Assembly: GCA_031255055.1 (NCBI GenBank)
Contig: JAIRTG010000033.1
Span: 1-7,719, forward strand
Length of the DNA: 7,719 nucleotides
From: Prevotellaceae bacterium
GTDB lineage: Bacteria > Bacteroidota > Bacteroidia > Bacteroidales > Paludibacteraceae
Reading direction: 5' to 3'
In this document: positions 1 through 7,121 of the stretch, in pieces
How the letters are laid out: each line of letters opens with the position of its first letter
Position numbering within the stretch: position 1 is the stretch's first letter
Made by a program: the position numbers and the translations under genes
The notes under the pieces: model-generated
What the model saw: only the letters and a program-made list of their open reading frames with translations
Told to the model about the DNA's origin: nothing
Databases searched by the model: none

Positions 1-603
1 CGGGACTTCGGAACGGTGAAACAGTTGAAAAAAGATGTTTTTACCGAAACCGCCGCTACGCTGGCCTTTTCGACAATCGAAAATAATGATAAAGTAGGCG
101 TCATCCTTTTTTCCGACAAAATAGAGAAATTCATCCCCCCGCAAAAAGGACGGAAACATGTCTTACATATCATCAGAGAACTGATCAACTTTACGCCTCA
201 AAGTACCAAAACAGATATCGGAATGGCATTGAAATACTTTACCAATGTGATTAAAAAAAGTTCGACGGCTTTTATTATATCCGATTTTATGGATAAAGGT
301 TTTGAACGGGAACTGAATGTCGCAAACAGAAAACATGATATTGTCGCTTTTCAGGTATGCGACGTCCGCGAATCGGAACTGCCGAATGTCGGCTTTCTGA
401 AGTTGAAAGACGCCGAAACCGATGAACGCATCTGGGTGGATACGGGCAGTAAAAGATTACGCACTATCTATCGCAATTCGTGGAACGAACGCCAGTTTGA
501 ACTGCAAAAAATTTTCGCGAAATCGGGCGTCGACTTTGTTTCGATGAACACGTCGGACGATTATGTGAAAGCGCTCATCAAATTGTTCAAAATGCGTGCA
601 TGA
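1..603 (+). CDS. DUF58 domain protein (vWA-like fold), C-terminal part, 5' end outside window
   Basis: The reading frame is open from the first base, so the gene is cut by the window edge and the GTG at position 16 is not a true start. About 200 residues remain; DUF58 proteins are usually near 290, so roughly 90 are missing. The fragment opens with RDFGT, which in this family follows directly after the DxSxS metal-binding motif; that motif is therefore just outside. Family hallmarks seen are NNDKVG, the IPPQKGRKH stretch and ISDFMD, which sits at the third MIDAS position. It ends in the usual way with a YVKALIKLF-type helix. No membrane segment is visible, so it is probably cytosolic. DUF58 genes normally follow a moxR AAA+ ATPase gene, and the encoded proteins are thought to be partners of the ATPase; that gene would lie upstream. 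The next gene starts 29 nt downstream, consistent with co-transcription. The family call is firm; the biochemical role is unknown. Confidence 0.9.
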   Translation, partial: RDFGTVKQLKKDVFTETAATLAFSTIENNDKVGVILFSDKIEKFIPPQKGRKHVLHIIRELINFTPQSTKTDIGMALKYFTNVIKKSSTAFIISDFMDKGFERELNVANRKHDIVAFQVCDVRESELPNVGFLKLKDAETDERIWVDTGSKRLRTIYRNSWNERQFELQKIFAKSGVDFVSMNTSDDYVKALIKLFKMRA

Positions 604-632
604 ATGCGACTGTCCGGAATCTAAAATAAAAA

Positions 633-1634
633 ATGAAAGAACGTATGAGAACATACTTTTTCGCAGTTGCGGCGGGGATTCTTTCGTCGGTATTCGTTCC
701 GCTTCCCGCACAAAACGTCACCGTCGGCGCCGCACTGGATTCTACCCTGCTGATGATAGGCGATCAGGCAAATTATTCATTTGAAATAACCCAGCAGCCG
801 GGCGATTATGTTGTGGCGCCCGAATACCAAACGACGATTCCCGGAGGACTCGAAATTGTCGAACGTTTTCCAAACGATACGATCAAGTCACCCGACGGCT
901 ATTTGCAGATAAGGAAAAACTATCGGGTAACGGCATTTGAAGATTCGCTGCTGTTCATTCCTCCTCAACCGTTTGTTGTGGGTGGCGATACCATCTGGTC
1001 TAACTCGGTTTCGCTGAAAGTGGTGCAGCCTTTTGATATCGACCCCGAATCGAACGAAGTGGCCGATATAAAATCAATATGGAAGGTCCCCTTTGACTGG
1101 AAAACACCGGTGGAAATAGGTCTGCTGGTGATCCTTATTCTCATCATCCTGTTGGGCGCCGTTGTGCTGATACGGAAATATCTGCTGAAGAAATCGGCGG
1201 TACCACCGATATTGCAGACCGTAGCGCCCGTCGTTCCGCCCCATCTGACGGCTCTGGCCGAACTCGACAGAATAAAGAATGAAAAAAGATGGCAGAAAGG
1301 GCGCGTAAAAGAATATTATACCGAACTGACGGATGTTATTCGTAAATACATCGCCGCCCGCTATCGGATCGGTAGCATGGAAATGACGTCCGAAGAGATT
1401 ATGTCGGCAGTGGGATTCTTGCAGTTTGAGCAAAAATCGGCTTTCGACTGCCTGAAACAAATCCTGCATATAGCCGATTTGGTCAAATTTGCGAAGTGGG
1501 AATCAAATCCCTCCGAAAGCGAGTTAAGTCTGATGAACGCATACCTTTTTGTCAACCAGACAAAAAAGGAAGAAGTGAAAACATTGGAACAACTGAAAGA
1601 AGAACAGCAGGCACCGGAAAAAATAGCCGAATAG
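633..1634 (+). CDS. Exported single-pass membrane protein, DUF4381-like 'mini-BatD'
   Basis: This 333-residue protein has a signal peptide (about 1-26, cleavage likely at LPA|Q27), a beta-rich region of about 105 residues, one strong membrane helix at about 160-181 followed by RKYLLKK, and a helical cytosolic tail. The tail carries the pattern EYYTELTDVIRKYI (about 227-240) and then EMTSEEI (about 250-256), which I associate with DUF4381-type proteins of moxR/vWA operons. A lysine/glutamate-rich end (311-333) looks disordered. Both the N-terminal beta region and the C-terminal tail align by eye with the corresponding ends of BatD downstream, so it looks like BatD without its middle repeats. 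The ATG at 633 follows an A-rich leader (AAAATAAAAA). The ATG at 645 would also leave a good signal peptide and cannot be excluded. Its place between DUF58 and batA suggests a subunit of the same complex. Its function is unknown. Confidence 0.85.
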   Translation: MKERMRTYFFAVAAGILSSVFVPLPAQNVTVGAALDSTLLMIGDQANYSFEITQQPGDYVVAPEYQTTIPGGLEIVERFPNDTIKSPDGYLQIRKNYRVTAFEDSLLFIPPQPFVVGGDTIWSNSVSLKVVQPFDIDPESNEVADIKSIWKVPFDWKTPVEIGLLVILILIILLGAVVLIRKYLLKKSAVPPILQTVAPVVPPHLTALAELDRIKNEKRWQKGRVKEYYTELTDVIRKYIAARYRIGSMEMTSEEIMSAVGFLQFEQKSAFDCLKQILHIADLVKFAKWESNPSESELSLMNAYLFVNQTKKEEVKTLEQLKEEQQAPEKIAE

Positions 1635-1677
1635 CTTAATTTGAATTCTTATTAAAAACATATAGTTGAAGTAAAAA

Positions 1678-2664
1678 ATGACGTTTTATAATCCGGAATA
1701 CTTATTTTTTCTGTTTTTATTACTGCCGATTATATTTTGGTACATCTATAAAATGCGGAAATCCGATGCCAGTCTGCAAATATCTTCGTTGAGGTGTTTG
1801 ACAGACCTGCTTCCGGCCAAAAAGTTATATCTCCGTCATTTACCGTTTATTTTCCGGGTACTGGCGCTGGCATTTTTGATCCTTGCCATTGCCCGTCCGC
1901 AATCGTCGAACAGTTGGCGTACCGAAAATACCGAAGGTATCGATATTATGCTGACGACCGACGTCTCGGGTTCGATGTTGGGCGAAGATTTTAAGCCGAA
2001 TCGTCTGGAAGCGTCAAAATCCATCGGAATCGAATTTATTCAATCCCGCCCGAATGACAACATCGGACTGGTGATTTTTGCAGGCGAAAGCTTTTCGCAG
2101 TCGCCTCTGACCACCGACCACGCGGCGCTGATTAATATTTTTAATTCGGTTCGCTACGGACTTCTCGAAGACGGAACGGCTATCGGTCTCGGACTGGCAA
2201 ATGCTATCAACAGAATGAAAGACAGTGAAACAAAATCGAAAGTGATCATTCTTTTGACCGACGGCTCAAACAACAGAGGAGAAATCACGCCGTTGAATGC
2301 GGCCGAGATAGCCGCACGTTTCGGCATCCGTGTGTATGTCGTTGGTGTCGGTTCAAGAGGTCAGGTCAGGACGCCGGTTCCCACCCCTTCGGGCGGTATG
2401 GTCTATCAAATGTTCGACTCCGATTTCGACGAGGAAACGTTGCAGGAAATAGCACAAATGACAGGTGGGAGGTACTTCAGAGCGACAAACAATAATGCGT
2501 TGCGTTCTATCTATAAAGAAATCGACGAGCTGGAAAAGAGCATTATCAACATTCAGGAATTTAGTAAAAAAAGAGAACTGTTTGTACTGTTCGCCGTTTT
2601 TGCGTTCGTATTTCTATTGCTCGAAATATTGGTCAGAGACACCATCATTAATAAAGTGCCATAG
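1678..2664 (+). CDS. batA: BatA, membrane-anchored vWA-domain protein
   Basis: At 328 residues this has the usual BatA length. It has membrane helices at about 8-24 and 55-73, a vWA domain at about 87-285, and a C-terminal helix at about 300-319. The MIDAS metal site is complete: DVSGS (D95, S97, S99), T167 in DGTAIG and D195 in LLTDG. Family signatures include MLGEDFKPNRLEA after the first motif, DEETLQEIA and the GGRYFRAT segment near 263-270. A proline-rich hairpin at about 229-246 is typical of Bat vWA domains. The basic loop after the first helix (KMRKSD) suggests that this loop is cytosolic and the vWA domain periplasmic. It is a paralogue of batB, whose start is 50 nt downstream. The vWA domain probably binds a protein partner through the metal ion. 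BatA belongs to the operon linked to aerotolerance in Bacteroides fragilis; its exact activity is not established. Confidence 0.95.
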   Translation: MTFYNPEYLFFLFLLLPIIFWYIYKMRKSDASLQISSLRCLTDLLPAKKLYLRHLPFIFRVLALAFLILAIARPQSSNSWRTENTEGIDIMLTTDVSGSMLGEDFKPNRLEASKSIGIEFIQSRPNDNIGLVIFAGESFSQSPLTTDHAALINIFNSVRYGLLEDGTAIGLGLANAINRMKDSETKSKVIILLTDGSNNRGEITPLNAAEIAARFGIRVYVVGVGSRGQVRTPVPTPSGGMVYQMFDSDFDEETLQEIAQMTGGRYFRATNNNALRSIYKEIDELEKSIINIQEFSKKRELFVLFAVFAFVFLLLEILVRDTIINKVP

Positions 2665-2714
2665 CGAGTCGTCATAAAAGCGGTTCGTTTATTTTTAATC
2701 TATAAAACAGTCTT

Positions 2715-3755
2715 ATGTTTCGATTTGAACATCTCGAATTTTTGTTTTTATTGATACTGATTCCGGTATTGATAGGGCTTTTTGTTTTCGCGTTGATTCG
2801 CCGCAAACGCAATTTCAGAAAGATAGGCGATTGGAGTCTGCTCGAAAATTTGATGCCGAACTATTCTTCTTTCCGCCCGAAACTGAAATTCGGATTACTG
2901 CTTCTTTCGCTCATCTTGTTGATTGTGGTACTGGCTCGTCCGCAATTCGGCTCGAAGGAGCAGACGGTCACCCGTCAGGGAATTGAAGTCATCATTGCCC
3001 TGGACGTATCCAACTCGATGATGTCGGAAGATGTGCAGCCGAACAGACTGGAACTTGCCAAACAAATGATTTCGCGTATGGTCGATAATATGCAGAATGA
3101 TAAAATCGGTCTGATTGTCTTTGCCGGCGATGCGTACGTACAGTTACCGATTACATCGGACTATGTTTCGGCGAAAATGTTCCTGTCGTCGGTCAACACA
3201 AACACTGTTTCCCGACAGGGAACGGCTATCGGTTCGGCAATTGATTTGGCGGTAAAATCGTTTGATTCGGATAAATCCGTCGGAAAAACGGTGATTATTA
3301 TCACCGACGGCGAAAATCACGAAGATGATGCTGCCGGTGCTGCAAAATATGCCGTCGAAAACGGCGTCACGGTAAATGTGGTGGGTATCGGCTCGCCTGA
3401 GGGCGTCCCTATTCCCATTCCGGGCACAATGAGTTTCAGAAAAGACAGAAGCGGAAACGTTGTTGTGAGCCGCCTCAATGAAGAGATGTGCCGGAATATC
3501 GCTTTTAACGGAGAAGGCATGTACGTGCGGGCCGATAACTCGAATAACGCACTGAGATTGCTCAACAATGAATTGGATAAACTTGCAAAATCGGATATCG
3601 AAACAAAAATATATTCGGAATATAATGAACAGTATCAATCATTCGCGTTTATCGCGCTGTTTATACTGGTCGTCGAATTCTTTATTTTCAGCAGAAAAAA
3701 CAAAAGGCTCAGCAAGATAAAAATATTCGATTTGAAAGAGAAAATAACAAAATAA
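2715..3755 (+). CDS. batB: BatB, membrane-anchored vWA-domain protein
   Basis: This is the second vWA protein, 346 residues, with the same plan as BatA: helices at about 8-28 and 58-74, a vWA domain at about 89-290 and a C-terminal helix at about 307-326. The MIDAS site is complete: DVSNS (D97, S99, S101), T170 in GTAIG and D198 in ITDGE. Shared signatures are ARPQFGS before the domain and EDVQPNRLELAK after the first motif. The hairpin insert at about 229-252 (GVPIPIPGT, then a charged strand) matches the one in BatA. RRKRNFRK after helix 1 and the very basic tail after helix 3 place both on the cytosolic side, so the vWA domain should be periplasmic. Only 3 nt separate its stop from the batC start, which suggests translational coupling with the TPR protein. 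A BatA-BatB complex is plausible but is inferred. Confidence 0.95.
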   Translation: MFRFEHLEFLFLLILIPVLIGLFVFALIRRKRNFRKIGDWSLLENLMPNYSSFRPKLKFGLLLLSLILLIVVLARPQFGSKEQTVTRQGIEVIIALDVSNSMMSEDVQPNRLELAKQMISRMVDNMQNDKIGLIVFAGDAYVQLPITSDYVSAKMFLSSVNTNTVSRQGTAIGSAIDLAVKSFDSDKSVGKTVIIITDGENHEDDAAGAAKYAVENGVTVNVVGIGSPEGVPIPIPGTMSFRKDRSGNVVVSRLNEEMCRNIAFNGEGMYVRADNSNNALRLLNNELDKLAKSDIETKIYSEYNEQYQSFAFIALFILVVEFFIFSRKNKRLSKIKIFDLKEKITK

Positions 3756-3758
3756 ATC

Positions 3759-4448
3759 ATGAAGCGGACAACTTTATTTATCGTTATGCTACCCCTTGTG
3801 CTTCCCGCATTTTCGCAAAGAGAAAACACGGATATACGTTCGGGAAACAAACAGTACACCAAAGAACAGTATCAGGATTCCGAAGCATTGTACCGGAAGG
3901 CTTTGGAGCGCAATCCGCAATCGTTTGAAGCGAACTATAATCTGGGAAACGCACAGTTTAAGCAGGGAAAATACGAGGATGCGCTCGAAAGCTACAATAA
4001 AGCCATGCAACAGAAACCGTCGGAAAAAGAAAAAATCGCCGCCGGCTATCACAATTTAGGCAACGTGTTGCTGAGCGCGAATAAAATACAGGAGAGCATC
4101 GAAGCCTACAAAACAGCTCTGCGGGCCAATCCGAAAGACAACGAAACAAGGTATAATTTGGCTTATGCCCAATTGCTGCTGAAAAATCAACAGCAGGAAC
4201 AAAATCAGAATCAGGATCAGCAGCAGGATCAGAAAGAACAGGATCAACAACAGCAGCAAGATCAAAACGACAATCAGGAACAAAGCGAACAAAACGAACA
4301 GGAACGTCCGAAACCCAAACAGCCTGAAATGTCGAAAGAAACAGCAGAACAGATTTTGGAAGCATTGCAGCAAGACGAAAAAGATACACGAGAAAAAATA
4401 GACAAAATACAGCAGCGTTCACGAAAAAGCGCCGAGAAAGACTGGTAA
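3759..4448 (+). CDS. batC: BatC, exported TPR protein with glutamine-rich linker
   Basis: This 229-residue protein starts with a signal peptide (MKRTTLFIV..., likely cleaved at AFS|Q20). About three TPR units follow, near residues 21-54, 55-88 and 95-128, with the typical NYNLGNAQFKQGKYEDALESY and YHNLGNVL patterns. Residues 143-182 are low-complexity: 21 of 40 are glutamine and most of the rest are Asp, Glu or Asn. A charged helical C-terminus (about 191-229) ends in KDW. No further membrane helix is seen, so it should be a soluble periplasmic protein-interaction module held by partners such as BatB, whose gene ends 3 nt upstream. TPR repeats scaffold protein assemblies, and BatC presumably docks onto the vWA or BatD/BatE parts. 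The next gene, batD, follows after 32 nt. Family assignment is strong from TPR content and gene order; the sequence alone would only say TPR protein. Confidence 0.93.
   Translation: MKRTTLFIVMLPLVLPAFSQRENTDIRSGNKQYTKEQYQDSEALYRKALERNPQSFEANYNLGNAQFKQGKYEDALESYNKAMQQKPSEKEKIAAGYHNLGNVLLSANKIQESIEAYKTALRANPKDNETRYNLAYAQLLLKNQQQEQNQNQDQQQDQKEQDQQQQQDQNDNQEQSEQNEQERPKPKQPEMSKETAEQILEALQQDEKDTREKIDKIQQRSRKSAEKDW
4185..4304 (+). repeat. Glutamine-rich low-complexity tract inside batC
   Basis: This is a run of CAG and CAA codons mixed with GAT, GAA and AAT codons, including motifs such as CAGGATCAGCAGCAGGATCAG. It encodes residues 143-182 of BatC. CAG and CAA alternate irregularly, so there is no long perfect trinucleotide repeat, but short imperfect units recur. 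The bases are clearly simpler than in the flanking sequence. It probably makes a flexible linker between the TPR domain and the C-terminal helix. Confidence 0.8.
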
Positions 4449-4480
4449 TCACCATTGTTTTTAATCCAAGAATCAATCAG

Positions 4481-6307
4481 ATGAAACAGAAAATTATCTT
4501 TTTAACCATCCTCTTTATCTCCTTTGCCGCATTTGTGAAGGCCGACGATGTTCAATTCACCGTACAAGCCCCTTCGACGGCGGTACTGGATGAACCTTTT
4601 CAATTGGTTTATACGGTTAACACAAGAGGGAAAGACATTCGGATTCCCGAAATTACCGATTTTGAGATACTGGCAGGCCCCTTTGAAAGATACAGCAGCA
4701 ACACCCAGTACATCAATGGGCAGCGTTCGTCTTCCGTCTCGATTTCGTACACCTACACATTGTTGGCAAAAAGAACTGGAACGTTCAACATCGGCCCCGC
4801 AACCATCACCGTTGACGGAACCAAATACTCATCAAAAGGAGCGGTTATTAAAGTTCTCGAACCCAATCAGGCATCTCAGCAAAGACAAAACAGACAGTCG
4901 CAGACTGCACCTTCGGGTTCTTCGGCGGTGTCGAACGACAACATTTTCATCCGGACGATAGCTTCCAAAACAAAAGTATATGAGCAGGAAGCCATTTTGT
5001 TGACATACAAACTTTATACGCTGGTGGATGTCGTCAATTTCACCGAGTTCAAAATACCCGAGTTCAACGGGTTTATGAAACAGGAAATCGAACTGCCTCG
5101 AAACAGACAGTTTGCGGTGGAAAACTACAACGGACGCAATTATTCCACATTGATATTGCAACAGATGCTATTGTTCCCCCAACGGTCGGGAGAAATATCC
5201 ATAGCCCGCGCCGATTTTGAAGCCGTTCTCCGGGTTCAGAACAGAACGCAGATACGAAGCATTTTCGACGATTTTTTCGACTCATACACCACCGTTTCCA
5301 AATCCCTGACCGCACCCGGCGTAAAAATAACCGTAGAATCCCTTCCGACAAACAAGCCTGCATCCTACGCAAATGCGGTAGGCAATTTTTCATTAACTTC
5401 ATCCATTTCGACCAACAAGGTAAAAACAAACGAAGCGGTAACGCTCAAACTAACCATATCGGGCTCGGGCAATATGAAGATGATAAAAACGCCGGCGTTA
5501 CCCTTGTCGTCCGTCTTCGAGACTTACGACCCGCGTTCGTCGGACAGTTTCAAAACGACGGCTTCGGGAGTGTCGGGCGCAAAATCAATCGAATATATCT
5601 TCATTCCGCGTCAGGAAGGGAATTTTGAAATACCTTCGATCGAATTTTCCTATTTCGACCCGATAGAAAAAAGGTACAAAACCCTCCACACTCCTTCCTA
5701 TCAGTTGGAAGTGGAAAAGGGAGAAGCCGGTTCGGAATCGGCTGTCATCGGGTCACACTATGTAGGTCGGGAGGCCGTAAAAAAACTCGGCGAAGACATT
5801 CGTTATATCCACACCGATGACGTTCAACCGGAAAAAGAAGCGCCGTTGCTCTTCGGGACGATTACCGCCTGGTTATTGTTTTTGTGTCCGTTTGCTCTTT
5901 CGCTGATACTGTTTTTCTTTTTCAGGAAAAAGGCCAAAGAAAACGCGGATATTCGCAATGTAAAAACCAAAAAGGCCAATAAAATAGCCGGAAAACGTCT
6001 GAAATCGGCTCAGAAACTTTTGAACGACGGACAGCAGGACGCATTCTACGATGAAGTATTGAAAGCAGTGTGGAGCTACTTGGGCGACAAACTGGCCATA
6101 ACCGCCGCCGGACTGAAAAAAGACAAAGTAGAAACGGAACTCAAAAATAAACAGGTTGACGAATCCTTGATTAACCGGTTTTTGGACATATTAAACACCT
6201 GTGAATTTGCCCGCTATGCGCCCAACACAGGTCGGCAGGAGATGGGCAATTTATACCACGAAACAGTCAACGCCATCAGCGAGTTAGAGAGCGCCTTAAA
6301 ACGATAA
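4481..6307 (+). CDS. batD: BatD, membrane protein with periplasmic beta-repeat region
   Basis: This 608-residue protein matches the BatD (oxygen tolerance) family in length and layout. The signal peptide covers about 1-21 (cleavage near VKA|D22). A long beta-rich periplasmic region follows at about 22-450, probably several Ig-like domains. An N-terminal unit (22-128) is followed by a Gln/Ser-rich linker (about 129-150), then a unit beginning at FIRTIASKTKVYEQE (156-170). A later unit lies at about 300-412, with LKLTISGSGNMKMIKTPALPL and a YIFIPRQEGNFEIPSIEF pattern typical of the family. One membrane helix lies at about 457-481, then FRKKAK and a cytosolic helical domain (about 500-608). That last domain aligns by eye with the tail of the 633-1634 protein. 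BatD is likely a large periplasmic scaffold with a cytosolic anchor; no catalytic residues are recognised. It lies between batC and batE, as in other Bacteroidetes. Confidence 0.94.
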   Translation: MKQKIIFLTILFISFAAFVKADDVQFTVQAPSTAVLDEPFQLVYTVNTRGKDIRIPEITDFEILAGPFERYSSNTQYINGQRSSSVSISYTYTLLAKRTGTFNIGPATITVDGTKYSSKGAVIKVLEPNQASQQRQNRQSQTAPSGSSAVSNDNIFIRTIASKTKVYEQEAILLTYKLYTLVDVVNFTEFKIPEFNGFMKQEIELPRNRQFAVENYNGRNYSTLILQQMLLFPQRSGEISIARADFEAVLRVQNRTQIRSIFDDFFDSYTTVSKSLTAPGVKITVESLPTNKPASYANAVGNFSLTSSISTNKVKTNEAVTLKLTISGSGNMKMIKTPALPLSSVFETYDPRSSDSFKTTASGVSGAKSIEYIFIPRQEGNFEIPSIEFSYFDPIEKRYKTLHTPSYQLEVEKGEAGSESAVIGSHYVGREAVKKLGEDIRYIHTDDVQPEKEAPLLFGTITAWLLFLCPFALSLILFFFFRKKAKENADIRNVKTKKANKIAGKRLKSAQKLLNDGQQDAFYDEVLKAVWSYLGDKLAITAAGLKKDKVETELKNKQVDESLINRFLDILNTCEFARYAPNTGRQEMGNLYHETVNAISELESALKR

Positions 6308-6350
6308 ACAGCTTTTGATTTCAACATCCGAAAAAACGAACAATAGATAT

Positions 6351-7118
6351 ATGAAACGTATAAAACATAGCACAATAGTCCTCATATCGGTTTTATTCAT
6401 AACAGCCTCGCCGCTTTCATCCCAGTCCGTCGCCGACAGATTGAAACATGCGAACGACCTGTACGCACAAAACGAGTTCATACCGGCAGCACAGGAATAC
6501 GAAAAATTGCTGGAAGAAGGCCAGTCTGCCGAGCTGTACTACAATTTGGGAAACGCCTACTACAAATCGAACGAAATAGGGTTGGCCATTTTGAACTACG
6601 AAAGAGCCTTGCGCCTCTCGCCCCGGTACCCCGATGCAAAATACAACCTTGAGATGGCAGCGCAACGCATTGTCGATTTGGTTGACGAAGAGCCGGTCTT
6701 TTTCGTAAAAAGATGGTTCGCCGACCTGATCAGTTTCTTCCCCTCCAACCGGTGGTTCTATATCGGCTGGACATTCTTTCTGTTGGCGTTAGCCGGTTTT
6801 TTCCTCTTCATTTTTGCCCCGTCGAGAGGTCTCCGAAAGTTTTCGTTCAATTTATCGATCATCTTTATTGTCATTTGCGGCATCACGCTATTATTTTCGG
6901 GCATCCGGAAGAAAAACTACATCAACCGCACCGAAGCCATTGTCCTATCGGGCGTGATAACCGTAAAAAGTTCGCCCGACAAAAACGGGACAGAGCTTTT
7001 CAAACTGCACGAAGGCACGAAAGTGAATATAAAAAACACGCTGAACAACTGGGCGGAAATAACCTTAAGCAACGGCGCCGTAGGTTGGACCGAGTTTGCA
7101 CACATAGAGCCGATTTAG
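6351..7118 (+). CDS. batE: BatE, TPR protein with two membrane helices and SH3-like domain
   Basis: From the ATG at 6351 the protein has 255 residues. A longer reading from TTG at 6315 adds 12 polar residues in front of a clear signal peptide, so I reject it. The signal peptide is about 1-24 (likely LSS|Q25). Two TPR units follow at about 25-58 and 59-92, with YYNLGNAYYKSNEIGLAILNY and a RYPDAKYNL end. Membrane helices lie at about 136-156 and 165-183. The last 60 residues form a bacterial SH3-like domain with the family patterns VKSSPD, LFKLHEGTKV, NNWAEI and VGWTEF. With an exported N-terminus and two crossings, both the TPR and the SH3-like parts face the periplasm. It has TPR units in common with BatC but adds the membrane anchor. 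SH3-like domains of this type bind peptides or cell-wall material, but the ligand here is unknown. The next gene starts 3 nt after the stop. Confidence 0.93.
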   Translation: MKRIKHSTIVLISVLFITASPLSSQSVADRLKHANDLYAQNEFIPAAQEYEKLLEEGQSAELYYNLGNAYYKSNEIGLAILNYERALRLSPRYPDAKYNLEMAAQRIVDLVDEEPVFFVKRWFADLISFFPSNRWFYIGWTFFLLALAGFFLFIFAPSRGLRKFSFNLSIIFIVICGITLLFSGIRKKNYINRTEAIVLSGVITVKSSPDKNGTELFKLHEGTKVNIKNTLNNWAEITLSNGAVGWTEFAHIEPI

Positions 7119-7121
7119 CAA

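Noticed and set aside
604..624. Six-codon mini-ORF right after the DUF58 stop (MRLSGI)
   Set aside because: It is too short to judge and has no attenuator-like hairpin or codon bias; it probably reflects chance.
1635..1680. Possible Bacteroidetes promoter before batA (TTTG at 1640, TATAGTTG at 1661)
   Set aside because: The spacing of 17 is shorter than the usual 19-21. The second box has a mismatch and ends 9 nt before the ATG, leaving almost no leader. AT-rich intergenic DNA can give such matches by chance.
2665..2714. Largest intergenic gap (50 nt, batA-batB) as a terminator or internal promoter
   Set aside because: I see no stable inverted repeat followed by a T-run and no convincing -7 box. 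A T-rich patch alone is not enough.
3144..3638. Long minus-strand frame of 164 codons opposite batB
   Set aside because: It is antisense to a well-supported vWA gene; the composition is rich in Arg, His, Phe and Cys with no family pattern, so it is a shadow.
4056..4373. Minus-strand reading frame that looks like a very hydrophobic membrane protein
   Set aside because: Its Leu/Ile runs are just the antisense reading of the CAG/CAA/GAT tract of batC. It overlaps a certain gene and has no signature of its own.
6315..6350. Upstream TTG start for batE
   Set aside because: It would put 12 polar residues ahead of a textbook signal peptide that begins MKRIKHSTIV at the ATG of 6351.
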